DNA of 64,000 bases from Alloactinosynnema sp. L-07 (GTDB taxonomy: Bacteria; Actinomycetota; Actinomycetes; Mycobacteriales; Pseudonocardiaceae), in NCBI RefSeq assembly GCF_900070365.1, contig NZ_LN850107.1, forward strand, positions 496,001-560,000, read 5' to 3'. Shown piece by piece: positions 1 to 9,287 of the stretch. The notes beneath the pieces were generated by a model. The model had not been told where the DNA came from and searched no databases. It saw nothing but the letters and a program-made list of their open reading frames with translations. The translations under genes and the position numbers were made by a program. Numbering within the stretch: position 1 is the stretch's first letter; each line of letters opens with the position of its first letter.

Positions 1-407
1 CCGAGCTCGCGGGCGGCGGCGAGTGCCACGGCGACGACGCGGTCCTTGAAGGAGTGTGTCGGGTTGCCGGTGTCGTCCTTGACCCACAGCGAGCGCACGC
101 CGAGCGCGGCGGCGAGGCGGTCGGCCTTGACCAGGCGGGTCAGGCCGGGGTCGGTGTTGGGGTGGGCGTCGACGTGGGCCGGGACGGGCAGCAGGCCGCG
201 GTAGCGCCAGATGGAGCGGGGACCCGCTTCGATGTCGGCCCGAGTGATGTTGCCGAACTCGTAGGCGACTTCGAGCGGGCCGAAACACTCGGCGCAGGCG
301 AATTCCGGGGCGAGAGGCGTCTGGTGGCCGCATTCCCGACAGGACAGGGCGCGAGCCGGTCCGAGGTCGAGCGCGGTCGAACGCTGGGCGTCAACTGTCG
401 ATGTCAT
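1..407 (-). CDS. thrC: Threonine synthase, N-terminal part (runs off the left edge)
   Basis: PLP enzyme that converts O-phosphohomoserine to threonine. About 135 N-terminal residues are visible; the C-terminus lies left of the window. The protein opens with a short cysteine-rich module (CRECG and CAEC pairs) typical of threonine synthases, and carries DDTGNPTHSFKDR, where the lysine of SFKDR is the expected PLP-binding residue. ATG at 405-407 is chosen because it is preceded by a GAGGAG-like ribosome site. It is divergent from holA across about 250 bp in which I see no other gene. Confidence 0.9.
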   Translation of the reverse strand, partial: MTSTVDAQRSTALDLGPARALSCRECGHQTPLAPEFACAECFGPLEVAYEFGNITRADIEAGPRSIWRYRGLLPVPAHVDAHPNTDPGLTRLVKADRLAAALGVRSLWVKDDTGNPTHSFKDRVVAVALAAAREL

Positions 408-657
408 CGCGAGGTATCTCCTCATCTGTCCCGCGAGCGGGTCGGAATTGGCACCGTGATCGCGCACATGCGCCTCGCGAAGAGGACATGCGCTCACGCC
501 GGTTGCCGGGGCTTCGTCGGGCCGTTCCCTCTGCCCCTCTGGATGAGCGGTATTAAGTTGTGGCACCGACGCTACGGCACGGTGTCCGGCGCATGCCACC
601 GCGTGTCCAGCATCCGAGAGGGCTTGCGCGCCCAAGGACGTGGCAGGATCTCTGGAC

Positions 658-1635
658 GTGAACTCGCCCGCGGTCACCCCACCCCCGTTGCAACTCGTCC
701 TGGGGGAGGAGGAACTGCTGGTCGAGCGCGCCGTCCGGGCCGCGCTCGACACCGCGCGGCTCGCCGACGCCAGTGCGGACCTGACGCGGGTGCGCGTGGC
801 TGAGCTCACAGGCCCTGAGCTGGCCGAACTGGTCTCGCCGTCGCTGTTCGCGGAGGCGCGGGTGATCGTTCTGGACGCCGCGCACGACGCCACGCAGGAC
901 ATCGTCGCCCCGGTGGTCGCCTACGCCAAGTCGCCGTCAGAAGGCATCGTGCTTGTTGTGGTGCACAACGGCGGCGGGCGCAAGGCGGGCAAGGACATCG
1001 TCGCCGCGCTGCGCAAGGGTGGAGCGGCCGTCACCGAGTGCGCGAAGATCACCAAGCCCGCGGAGCGCGAGGCGTTCGTGCGCAACGAGATCCGGCGCGC
1101 GGGTGGCAAGACCGATCCGGCTGCCGTGGCCGCGCTCATCGACTCGGTCGGCTCGGACCTGCGCGAGCTGGCGGCGGCGTCGGCGCAGCTGGTCGCCGAC
1201 GCGGCGGGCGCGGTGACCGAGGAAGCGGTCCGGCGCTACCACCGGGGGCGGGCCGACGTGACCGGGTTCGCCGTCGCGGAGAAGGCCGTCACCGGCGACG
1301 TGGCCGGGGCGCTCGAGGCGCTGCGCTGGGCGATGCAGCTCGGGGTCGCCCACGTGCTGGTCGCCGACGCTCTCGCGGACGCGGTGCGGACGGTGGCGCG
1401 GGTCGCGGGCGCGGGCCGGGCCGACCCGTTCCGGCTGGCGGGCGAGTTGGGCATGCCCGCGTGGAAGGTCAAGAAGGCGCTGGCGCAGAGCCGCGGCTGG
1501 AAACCCGCTGGTCTCGCTGAGGCCATGAAGGTGGTCGCCGACGTCAACGCCGACGTCAAGGGCGTGGCCGCCGATCCCGACTACGCGCTGGAGCGGGCGG
1601 TGTTGAAGATCGCGCGGGCCCACCGCAGGGAGTGA
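658..1635 (+). CDS. holA: DNA polymerase III subunit delta
   Basis: Clamp-loader subunit that opens the beta sliding clamp at the replication fork. The product is about 325 residues, normal for HolA. It begins with the family-type LQLVLGEEELLVERA segment and ends with a helical collar domain rich in Ala, Leu and Arg (YALERAVLKIARAHRRE). GTG 658 is preferred over in-frame GTG 640, because 658 has an AGGA about ten bases upstream while 640 has almost no spacing. It lies near rpsT, as in mycobacteria. Third positions are G/C rich throughout. Confidence 0.93.
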   Translation: MNSPAVTPPPLQLVLGEEELLVERAVRAALDTARLADASADLTRVRVAELTGPELAELVSPSLFAEARVIVLDAAHDATQDIVAPVVAYAKSPSEGIVLVVVHNGGGRKAGKDIVAALRKGGAAVTECAKITKPAEREAFVRNEIRRAGGKTDPAAVAALIDSVGSDLRELAAASAQLVADAAGAVTEEAVRRYHRGRADVTGFAVAEKAVTGDVAGALEALRWAMQLGVAHVLVADALADAVRTVARVAGAGRADPFRLAGELGMPAWKVKKALAQSRGWKPAGLAEAMKVVADVNADVKGVAADPDYALERAVLKIARAHRRE

Positions 1636-1664
1636 TTGACCGCGTTCTCGCGCCGGCGCTAACT

Positions 1665-1676
1665 TACTCTCAAGTA
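1665..1676. promoter_or_regulatory. Candidate operator TACT-ctca-AGTA
   Basis: A 4-4-4 inverted repeat just upstream of the esterase start at 1700. The same half-sites with the same spacing recur at 26695-26706 upstream of a secreted-protein gene. TetR-family regulators often use repeats of this kind; the regulator here is unknown. Confidence 0.35.
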
Positions 1677-1699
1677 GGCAAGCGTGAGGGGTAGGCCGC

Positions 1700-2674
1700 A
1701 TGTCCGTCGAAGGTCAGCGCATGGCGAAGGTCGAACACCGGGGCGGCAAGAACCTGCGCAGTCGGCTGATCTACGTTCTGACCCGCCTGTTCGCCTACCC
1801 CACGCTGCGACTGTGGCCGTTGAAGGGGCCGTTGGCGCTCGCGGTCCCGCTGGTGGACGTGTTCTGCAGGCTGATCCCGCGCCCCCGGTACGTCACGATC
1901 GAGCGGATCGCGACCCCGGCCGTGCGCGGGGAACTGATGCGCGCCAAGGCAAGCGAGCCGGGCAAAGGCGCTCTGATGTACCTGCACGGCGGCGCGTTCC
2001 TGTTCTGCGGACTCGCCAGCCACCGGCGCGTCGCGGCGCGGCTCGCGCGGCTGACCGGGTTGACCGTGCTGAGCGTCGACTATCGCCACCTGCCCAAGGC
2101 GGTGCTTGCCGACTCGCTGGCCGACTGCTTGGCCGCCTACGAATGGCTGCTCGCCGAGGGCGTCGAGTCGGTGGTGCTGTCGGGGGACTCGGCGGGCGGA
2201 CACCTCGCGTTCGCCACCGCGCTGGGCGCGGTGCGGGCAGGACTTCCCGTGCCCGCCGGGATCGCGGCGATCTCGCCGTGGATCGACTTCGACGACACCG
2301 AGCGTCTGGCGCACCCCAACCGGTCCCGCGACCCGTTCATCCCGGCCGCCCGACTGCCCGCGCTCACCGCGCTGTGCTTGCCGGGGGAGGTCCCGATCGA
2401 TCCGCTGCGGTCGCCGATCAACGGGGCGCTGGCGGAGCTGCCGCCCTGCCTGATCCTGGCGTGTGCCACGGAAGTCCTGCGCAGCGACGCCGAGCGGATG
2501 GCCGACCGGCTCGCGGTCGCGGGGGTGCCCACGGAGTTGCAGATCTGGGACGGACAGGTGCACGCGTTCCCCGTGCTGGCCGGGTTCATGCCGCAGAGCG
2601 CGCAGGCGGTGGACGAGATCGCCGCGTTCACCCGCGAGATGGTCGCGGGAACGGCGAGCCGCTCAGTCGCCTGA
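1700..2674 (+). CDS. Alpha/beta hydrolase, hormone-sensitive-lipase-type esterase
   Basis: Likely carboxylesterase of the HSL (family IV) group. The 324-residue protein has the oxyanion motif HGGAF near residue 95, the nucleophile elbow GDSAGG near residue 160, and a C-terminal QVHAF histidine around residue 280, giving a complete Ser-Asp-His set. A hydrophobic N-terminal stretch (residues 20-55) may bind it to the membrane. The natural substrate cannot be read from sequence; short or medium acyl esters are usual. It stands alone, with a candidate operator just upstream. Confidence 0.85.
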   Translation: MSVEGQRMAKVEHRGGKNLRSRLIYVLTRLFAYPTLRLWPLKGPLALAVPLVDVFCRLIPRPRYVTIERIATPAVRGELMRAKASEPGKGALMYLHGGAFLFCGLASHRRVAARLARLTGLTVLSVDYRHLPKAVLADSLADCLAAYEWLLAEGVESVVLSGDSAGGHLAFATALGAVRAGLPVPAGIAAISPWIDFDDTERLAHPNRSRDPFIPAARLPALTALCLPGEVPIDPLRSPINGALAELPPCLILACATEVLRSDAERMADRLAVAGVPTELQIWDGQVHAFPVLAGFMPQSAQAVDEIAAFTREMVAGTASRSVA

Positions 2675-2725
2675 CCCGCGATGACGGACCTGATCGCGCG
2701 GACGGCAGCCTGCGGGTGAACGTTT

Positions 2726-3220
2726 TCAGGTTGTGCGGCTGGCCAGGATCTCGTGGCGGCGGGTCAGGCGGTGGTGGCGGCGGATCTCGGCTTCGCGGCC
2801 TCGGCGCTCGTCCTCCGGGGTCTCCGGGACGACGGGTGGGACGGGGCGGGGGTTGCCGTCGCCGTCGACCGCGACGAAGACCAGGTAGGCGGTGGCCACT
2901 CGGGTGGGCGGCACGCCCGCTCGGTCCCACGGCTCGGCCACCACGCGGACGCCGACCTCCATCGACGAGCGGCCCGCCCAGTTGACCTGCGCGTGCGCGT
3001 GGACCAGGTCACCGACCCGGACGGGGTGCAGGAACGTCATCCCGTCCATCGCCGCGGTGACCGCGGGACCGCCGGAGTGGCGCTGCGCCACCGCGCCCGC
3101 GACGTCGTCGACCAGCTTCATGACGACGCCGCCGTGGACGGTGCCGAGGAGATTGGTGTCCACGGCGGTCATGATGTGCGACAGCGAGGTGCGGGCGGCT
3201 GACGTGGGCTTCGGATCCAT
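2726..3220 (-). CDS. Acyl-CoA thioesterase, hotdog fold
   Basis: Predicted to hydrolyse acyl-CoA to free acid and CoA. The single hotdog domain contains DTNLLGTVHGGVVMKLVDD, characteristic of the YciA/BACH-type acyl-CoA hydrolases, followed by a charged tail rich in Arg and Glu. ATG at 3218-3220 (MDPKPTSAART) is preferred over the in-frame start 42 bases upstream, which adds a non-conserved Gly/Cys/Arg segment. It lies downstream of rpsT on the same strand, with a strong hairpin between them, so it may be transcribed separately. Confidence 0.85.
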   Translation of the reverse strand: MDPKPTSAARTSLSHIMTAVDTNLLGTVHGGVVMKLVDDVAGAVAQRHSGGPAVTAAMDGMTFLHPVRVGDLVHAHAQVNWAGRSSMEVGVRVVAEPWDRAGVPPTRVATAYLVFVAVDGDGNPRPVPPVVPETPEDERRGREAEIRRHHRLTRRHEILASRTT

Positions 3221-3244
3221 GTCGCGCAGTCTGCCGCACACGTC

Positions 3245-3278
3245 GAAGGGGCCGCCCACCACAGTGGACGGCCCCTTC
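3245..3278 (-). terminator. Hairpin terminator downstream of rpsT
   Basis: Perfect 10-bp arms (GAAGGGGCCG and CGGCCCCTTC) with a 14-base loop, 15 bases past the rpsT stop. It has no T tract, as is common for actinobacterial terminators. Confidence 0.7.
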
Positions 3279-3293
3279 GGAAAACGACTTGGG

Positions 3294-3557
3294 TCAGCCG
3301 AGCTTGTTGACCGCCTGCGCCATGGCCGACTTCTTGTTGGCGGCCTGGTTGGCGTGGATGACGCCCTTGCCCGCGGCCTTGTCCAGCTTGCGGCTGGCGT
3401 CCTTGAGCAGCTCCGCGGCCTTGGCCTGGTCGCCCGCGTCGGCGGCCTCGCGGAACTTGCGGATCGCGGTCTTGAGCGAGGACTTGACGGACTTGTTGCG
3501 CAGTCGCGCCTTCTCGTTCGTCTTGATCCGCTTCATCTGGGACTTGATGTTCGCCAT
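3294..3557 (-). CDS. rpsT: 30S ribosomal protein S20
   Basis: Small-subunit ribosomal protein that binds the 5' domain of 16S rRNA. The 87-residue product has the family hallmark [21 protein letters not shown] at its start, a Lys/Ala-rich all-helical body, and the conserved [13 protein letters not shown] segment near the C-terminus. Length and sequence are normal. A start-proximal GAGGAG site is present on the minus strand. It is followed by a hairpin terminator. Confidence 0.97.
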   Translation of the reverse strand: MANIKSQMKRIKTNEKARLRNKSVKSSLKTAIRKFREAADAGDQAKAAELLKDASRKLDKAAGKGVIHANQAANKKSAMAQAVNKLG

Positions 3558-3780
3558 GCGTGTACTCCTCGATCGTCAACCGGATCGCGCGCCGCGTGTG
3601 GGATGCGACCGGGGTCGCGTGGCCCTGCGTGTGCAGGTCTCCTCCATGACGGAGTGCCGCACGACGCGCTCGGCAAGGTTAACAGGCGGGTGTGGGGGAG
3701 ACCGAATCGCCTCCCTGAGTTGCGGGCGGACGCCCGGAGGGGCGAAATGTCACCCAAAAGACTCTGGAAGGGGACACACC

Positions 3781-4236
3781 GTGAAGGCGATGTGGAGTGA
3801 GTTCAAGGCGTTCGCGCTCGGCGGGAACATGTTCGACCTCGCGCTCGGGTTCATCATCGGCACCGCGTTCGCGGCGCTGGTGGAGAGTCTGGCGGGCAAT
3901 GTGCTGATGCAGCTCGTGGCGGCGATCTTCGGCAAACCGGACTTCAGCGGCCTGCTGTTCACCGTCAACGGGGCCGAGCTCAGGTACGGCGCGTTCCTGA
4001 CCGAGCTGCTGAACTTCCTGCTGCTGGGGCTGGTGCTGTTCGCGCTGGTCAAGCTGATGAAGAAGGCCGGCCTCGGCAACTTCCGGGCGCAGGGCAGCCG
4101 CGAGTGTCCCTACTGCAAGGAGTTCGTCCCCATCGACGCGCTCAAGTGTAAATGGTGTACCGCCGACATCGAGCCCGCGCAGCTTGAGGAGGAGGACGCG
4201 GCGATCGTCGCGTCGCGGACCAAGGTCGCCGAGTAG
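3781..4236 (+). CDS. mscL: Large-conductance mechanosensitive channel with C-terminal zinc ribbon
   Basis: Emergency release valve in the cytoplasmic membrane that opens when turgor rises. Residues 1-100 match MscL: a short amphipathic start, TM1 with NMFDLALGFIIGTAF, a periplasmic loop, and TM2 around FLTELLNFLLLGLVLFALV. After the basic linker KLMKKAGLGNFRAQGSR the usual cytoplasmic helix is replaced by CPYCKEF...CKWC, a four-cysteine zinc ribbon, then an acidic tail. GTG 3781 is chosen because of the upstream GGAAGGGG site. The 151-residue length fits. The ribbon is the odd feature. Confidence 0.88.
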   Translation: MKAMWSEFKAFALGGNMFDLALGFIIGTAFAALVESLAGNVLMQLVAAIFGKPDFSGLLFTVNGAELRYGAFLTELLNFLLLGLVLFALVKLMKKAGLGNFRAQGSRECPYCKEFVPIDALKCKWCTADIEPAQLEEEDAAIVASRTKVAE

Positions 4237-4237
4237 G

Positions 4238-4438
4238 TCAGTCGGCGTCCTTGGGCGGGCGGCCTCGTTTGGGCAGGCCGCCCGCGCCGTTCGGCAGCCG
4301 TCCGGCCTCGGCGAGGGCCCGGCGGAGCATGAACTCGATCTGCGCGTTGGTGCTGCGCAGCTCGTCGTTCGCCCACCGGGCCACCGCGTCGTGGACGGCA
4401 GGGTCCAGGCGCAAGAGGACTTTCTTGCGTTCGGTCAT
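4238..4438 (-). CDS. Arc-type ribbon-helix-helix DNA-binding protein with AT-hook-like tail
   Basis: Small 66-residue predicted DNA-binding protein. Residues 1-45 read as an Arc/MetJ-type ribbon-helix-helix: strand KKVLLRLDPAVHDAV, then helices ending in AQIEFMLRRAL. The C-terminus (LPKRGRPPKD) resembles an AT-hook, which grips the minor groove of AT-rich DNA. It overlaps the end of the SPFH gene by one base (ATGA), so the two are translationally coupled. It is a natural candidate to bind the palindrome at 5421-5436 and control its own operon; that is inference. Confidence 0.8.
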   Translation of the reverse strand: MTERKKVLLRLDPAVHDAVARWANDELRSTNAQIEFMLRRALAEAGRLPNGAGGLPKRGRPPKDAD

Positions 4439-5391
4439 CAGTGGTAGAGCGACCCGGTGTTGACCACGGGCTGGGCGTCGCGATCACCGCACAGGACGAC
4501 CAGCAGGTTGCTGACCATCGCCGCCTTTCGTTCCTCGTCCAGGTGGACGACGTCGTTGGCGGCCAGTCGCTCCAGCGCCATCTCCACCATGCCGACCGCG
4601 CCCTCGACGATCCGCTGCCGGGCCGCGACCACCGCGCCCGCCTGCTGGCGGCGCAGCATGGCCTGGGCGATCTCGGGGGCGTAGGCGAGGTGGGTGATGC
4701 GCGACTCGATCACGTTGACCCCAGCCGCCTCGACCCGCGCGGCGATCTCCGTCGACAGCTTGTGGGTGATCTCCTCGGCGTTGTCGCGCAGCGACATCTG
4801 GTCCTCGCCGTGGGCGTCGTACGGGTACGTGTTGGCGATGTGGCGCACCGCGGTCTCGGTCTGGATGCCCACGAAGGCGATGAAGTCGTCGACCTCGAAC
4901 ACCGCGCGCGCGGTGTCTTTGACCTGCCAGACGACGACGGCGGCGATCTCGATCGGGTTGCCGTCGGCGTCGTTGACCTTCATCACGGCGGTCTCGTGGT
5001 TGCGGATCCTGGTCGACACCCGGCGCCGGGTGGTGAACGGGTTGACCCAGCGCAGCCCGTCGAGCCGGACCGTGCCGGTGTAGCGGCCGAGGAACTGCAG
5101 CACCCTGACCTCGCCGGGGGAGACCATGGTCAGCCCGGCGACGGCGGGCACGGTGGCGACGATGGCCAGGAAGCCGAGCACGATCGCGGTCACCGCGAGC
5201 CCGACGCTGATGTCGATGCCCTCGGCCAGCCCGCCTAACCCGACCGCGATCAGTGCGATCCCCGCGAGCAGCAGGACCACGGCGGCGCCCACCAGGGGCA
5301 GGCCCGCCATGCAGAACGCCTCGGTCTCGCGGACGTGCGGCGTGGGCAGCGTCGGTCGGTCGAAGTCAGTGGAAGCCGTCGGTGTGGCCAT
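4438..5391 (-). CDS. SPFH-domain (stomatin/slipin-like) membrane protein
   Basis: Predicted membrane scaffold of the stomatin/prohibitin/flotillin/HflK family. The N-terminal 30 residues are soluble. Two hydrophobic segments (about 29-55 and 65-90) anchor the protein, followed by an SPFH domain ([19 protein letters not shown] onward) and a helical region with [18 protein letters not shown] typical of these proteins. The product is 317 residues. The start has a good GGGGAGGAACC site. A perfect palindrome lies about 30 bases upstream. It is followed directly by the ribbon-helix-helix gene. Client proteins are unknown. Confidence 0.88.
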   Translation of the reverse strand: MATPTASTDFDRPTLPTPHVRETEAFCMAGLPLVGAAVVLLLAGIALIAVGLGGLAEGIDISVGLAVTAIVLGFLAIVATVPAVAGLTMVSPGEVRVLQFLGRYTGTVRLDGLRWVNPFTTRRRVSTRIRNHETAVMKVNDADGNPIEIAAVVVWQVKDTARAVFEVDDFIAFVGIQTETAVRHIANTYPYDAHGEDQMSLRDNAEEITHKLSTEIAARVEAAGVNVIESRITHLAYAPEIAQAMLRRQQAGAVVAARQRIVEGAVGMVEMALERLAANDVVHLDEERKAAMVSNLLVVLCGDRDAQPVVNTGSLYH

Positions 5392-5420
5392 GGTTCCTCC
5401 CCGGTTAGCACTTGCCTATC

Positions 5421-5436
5421 AAAGTGATATCACTTT
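5421..5436. promoter_or_regulatory. Perfect 16-bp palindrome AAAGTGATATCACTTT
   Basis: AT-rich and fully self-complementary, set in a GC-rich context 30 bases upstream of the SPFH start and inside the expected promoter zone. It is a strong candidate operator for the SPFH/RHH pair. Confidence 0.65.
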
Positions 5437-5454
5437 TCCGGGGTGGAAGTCCAG

Positions 5455-5892
5455 TCACCGCCAGCCGAAGCGCTCCCGCAGCGCCGCGGCGACCAGTGCG
5501 AAGCGGTCGGCCTCGAGGATCGCGCCCTCGCGGCGGATGTCGCGCTCACCGAGTTCGAACAGCCGGTCCAGCCGCAGATAGGACTCACGGCCGTCGCGGT
5601 CCCAGGTGCCGGAGCCGAGCGGGAGCCAGTCGTCCAGCTCGCGGTCGTGCGGACTCTTGCTGGACAGCATCAGCGCGCGCAGGGTCGTCGCCTGGCGGCC
5701 GACGACCAGAAGGGGGCGGTCCTTGCCCCGCTCCGGGTCGTCCTCGTAGGGCACCCAGGCCCACACGATTTCGCCCGGATCGGCGGCGCCGTCCAGGTCA
5801 GGGGCGTAGGCGACGGCGTCGGGGCGGTCGGCGGTGGGCACCTGCCGCACCGCGCCGCGGGCGGGGCGTGGGTCATCGGAAGTGGCGTGCAC
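5455..5892 (-). CDS. PemK/MazF-family protein
   Basis: Related to MazF/PemK, the endoribonuclease-toxin fold. The first 40 residues are an Arg/Pro/Asp-rich extension. The core begins with GEIVWAWVPYEDDPERGKDRP, matching the conserved opening strand and the G-K-x-RP loop of the family, and continues with a VVGRQ strand and a C-terminal helix. At 145 residues it is longer than typical MazF. No antitoxin lies immediately upstream; the nearest small DNA-binding gene is the RHH at 4238-4438. It may be an unpaired or regulatory homologue. Confidence 0.75.
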   Translation of the reverse strand: MHATSDDPRPARGAVRQVPTADRPDAVAYAPDLDGAADPGEIVWAWVPYEDDPERGKDRPLLVVGRQATTLRALMLSSKSPHDRELDDWLPLGSGTWDRDGRESYLRLDRLFELGERDIRREGAILEADRFALVAAALRERFGWR

Positions 5893-5903
5893 GGCTGGCG
5901 AGC

Positions 5904-6071
5904 CTAGGGCGTGTCCTGTGGATCACGGTAGGCGCTATCCGCGCCCGCGCGGCCCCTGGCCGCACCGCAGGGACGGCCACGGACAACCAGTACGCGACCG
6001 CCCCTGCGGCGCGGCCAGGAACCACGCGGATCACGAATCCCGCCTACCGTGATCCACAGGACACGCCCTAG
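5904..6071. mobile_element. MITE-like palindromic element with CTAG target duplication
   Basis: A 160-bp interior (5908-6067) flanked by CTAG on both sides. The outer arms GGCGTGTCCTGTGGATCACG and its complement pair almost perfectly for about 25 bp, and the inner halves also pair imperfectly, so the whole element folds into one long hairpin. There is no transposase gene. YTAR-type four-base duplications are known for IS5-group elements; a TA duplication would fit the same ends. It sits between the divergent PemK and glyoxalase genes and supplies the intergenic sequence there. Confidence 0.7.
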
Positions 6072-6107
6072 TCGCGCGCGGGCCCGATCGCCGGTAGGAC
6101 TTGAGGG

Positions 6108-6488
6108 ATGGAGTTCCTGAGCAGCCGACTGATCATCCATCCGGTCGATCCGCCGCGGTCGCTGGCCTTCTACCGCGACGTGCTCGGCCTGGCGGTGTTC
6201 CGTGAGTTCCCCGGCGGCACCGTGTTCTTCCTCGGCGGCGGACACCTGGAGGTGTCGAGCCAGGGCAGCACGCGCGCCGGTCCCGACCTCGCCCTGTGGC
6301 TCCAGGTCCGCGACCTGGCCGGGAGCGTGGCCGAACTGCGCGAGCGTGGCGCCGAGATCACCCGGGAGCCGCGGCTGGAGCCGTGGGGCCTGCACGAGGC
6401 GTGGCTGGCCGACCCGGACGGCGTGCGGATCGTGCTTGTGCAGGTGCCAGCCGAGCACCCGATGCGGCTGGACCCCCGCACGCCGTGA
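6108..6488 (+). CDS. Glyoxalase/bleomycin-resistance (VOC) family protein
   Basis: Single-domain vicinal-oxygen-chelate protein of 126 residues. It shows the paired beta-alpha-beta-beta-beta modules: DPPRSLAFYRDVLGLAVFREF at the start and VAELRERGAEI...AWLADPDGVRIVLVQV at the end. The usual metal ligands cannot be fixed with certainty (H52-region GGGHLEV and E in the last strand are candidates). The substrate is unknown. It is monocistronic and ends at a strong hairpin. Confidence 0.82.
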   Translation: MEFLSSRLIIHPVDPPRSLAFYRDVLGLAVFREFPGGTVFFLGGGHLEVSSQGSTRAGPDLALWLQVRDLAGSVAELRERGAEITREPRLEPWGLHEAWLADPDGVRIVLVQVPAEHPMRLDPRTP

Positions 6489-6512
6489 CGCCGGGCACCC
6501 AGGTGCCCGGCG
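6489..6512 (+). terminator. Hairpin terminator after the VOC gene
   Basis: Perfect 10-bp stem CGCCGGGCAC / GTGCCCGGCG with loop CCAG, starting at the base after the stop codon. Confidence 0.75.
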
Positions 6513-6521
6513 CCACGCGAA

Positions 6522-6671
6522 TCAGGACTCTCCGATCCAGGGCATCGAGACCAGCGGGGCTATCCGCAGCTCATCGGCGACGCGGATCATCATGTCCTTG
6601 TCCTGGGGGCCGCCCACGTCCAGCCGGCGTCCGTCCCCGAGGGTGATCTGCTGCGTCGCTTGATCAGATGT
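6522..6671 (-). pseudogene. Possible 3' remnant of a lost gene
   Basis: Forty-nine open codons with typical high-GC third positions, ending in DKDMMIRVADELRIAPLVSMP and WIGES, but with no plausible start. An in-frame TAG lies immediately upstream (6672-6674), at the boundary with the ATP-grasp gene. The codon bias suggests it was once coding. I do not recognise the family. Confidence 0.3.
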
Positions 6672-6709
6672 CTAGTGCCAAGAAGTGTCCGGTGAGCGAA
6701 GATTCCTGG

Positions 6710-8339
<1,630 letters not shown>

Positions 8340-8359
<20 letters not shown>

Positions 8360-9287
8360 GTCGCTGTACTGGATCGGCCGCTACGTCGAGCGGGCCGACG
8401 ACACCGCCCGCATCCTCGACGTCTCCGTCCACCACCTGCTGGAGGACGCGACGGTCGACGCCGACGCCACCAGCCGCCAGCTGCTCGCCGTCCTGGGGAT
8501 CACCCCGCCCGACGGCGCCACGCTCGACGTGCGGCCGCTGACCGACCTGGTGGCGTTCTCCCGCGAGCACGCGGGTTCCATCGTCTCCTCGATCACCAGC
8601 GCACGGGAGAACACCCGGGTCGCGCGCGAGGTGGTGTCGACGGAGCTGTGGGAGTGCATCAACGCGATGTGGATCGCCCTGCCCGACCGGCAGAAGGCGG
8701 CCAAGCGGACCGGACCGCATTCGTTCTTCTCCTTCGTCGAGGAACGCGCGGCGATGTTCGCGGGCCTGGCCGACTCGACCATGAGCCGCGACGACGGCTG
8801 GCGGTTCCTCGTGCTGGGCCGGTCGGTCGAGCGGGTCGACATGATCGTGCGGCTGCTGATGTCACGGGTGGGGGACAAGCCGTCCTCACCTGGCTGGGTG
8901 ACGGTGCTGCGGTCCGCCGGTGCGCACGACACGTACCTGCGGACGTATCGGGGCGCGCTGGACGCGCGGCGGGTCGTGCAGTTCCTGCTGCTCGACCGGC
9001 TGTTCCCGCGCTCGGTGTTCCACGCGCTGCGGCAGGCCGAGTCGTGCCTGGAGCAGCTCGACCACCGGCCGGTCACCAGGGTCGGCGCCAAGGCCGAGGC
9101 GATCCGGCTGCTCGGCAAGGCGCGCAGCGACCTGGAGTTCCTGCGGCCGGACGAGCTGCTGGAGAACCTGACCGGCCGACTCCTCGACCTGCAGACCACG
9201 GTCCGCGACGTCGGCGAGGCCGTGTCGCAGCAGTATTTCCACTCCGTGCCGTGGGTGGCGTGGACCAACGCGGAGGTGAGTCTGTGA
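8340..9287 (+). CDS. Alpha-E domain-containing protein
   Basis: All-helical partner of the permuted ATP-grasp protein. The 315-residue protein begins with the family signature MLARNAESLYWIGRYVERAD and repeats a similar helix with LGRSVERVDMIVRLLMSR, as in other alpha-E proteins. Its first 20 bases overlap the end of the ATP-grasp gene, with GGGAGG upstream of ATG 8340. It overlaps the transglutaminase gene by GTGA. Its biochemical role is unknown; the fixed three-gene set implies a joint function. Confidence 0.9.
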
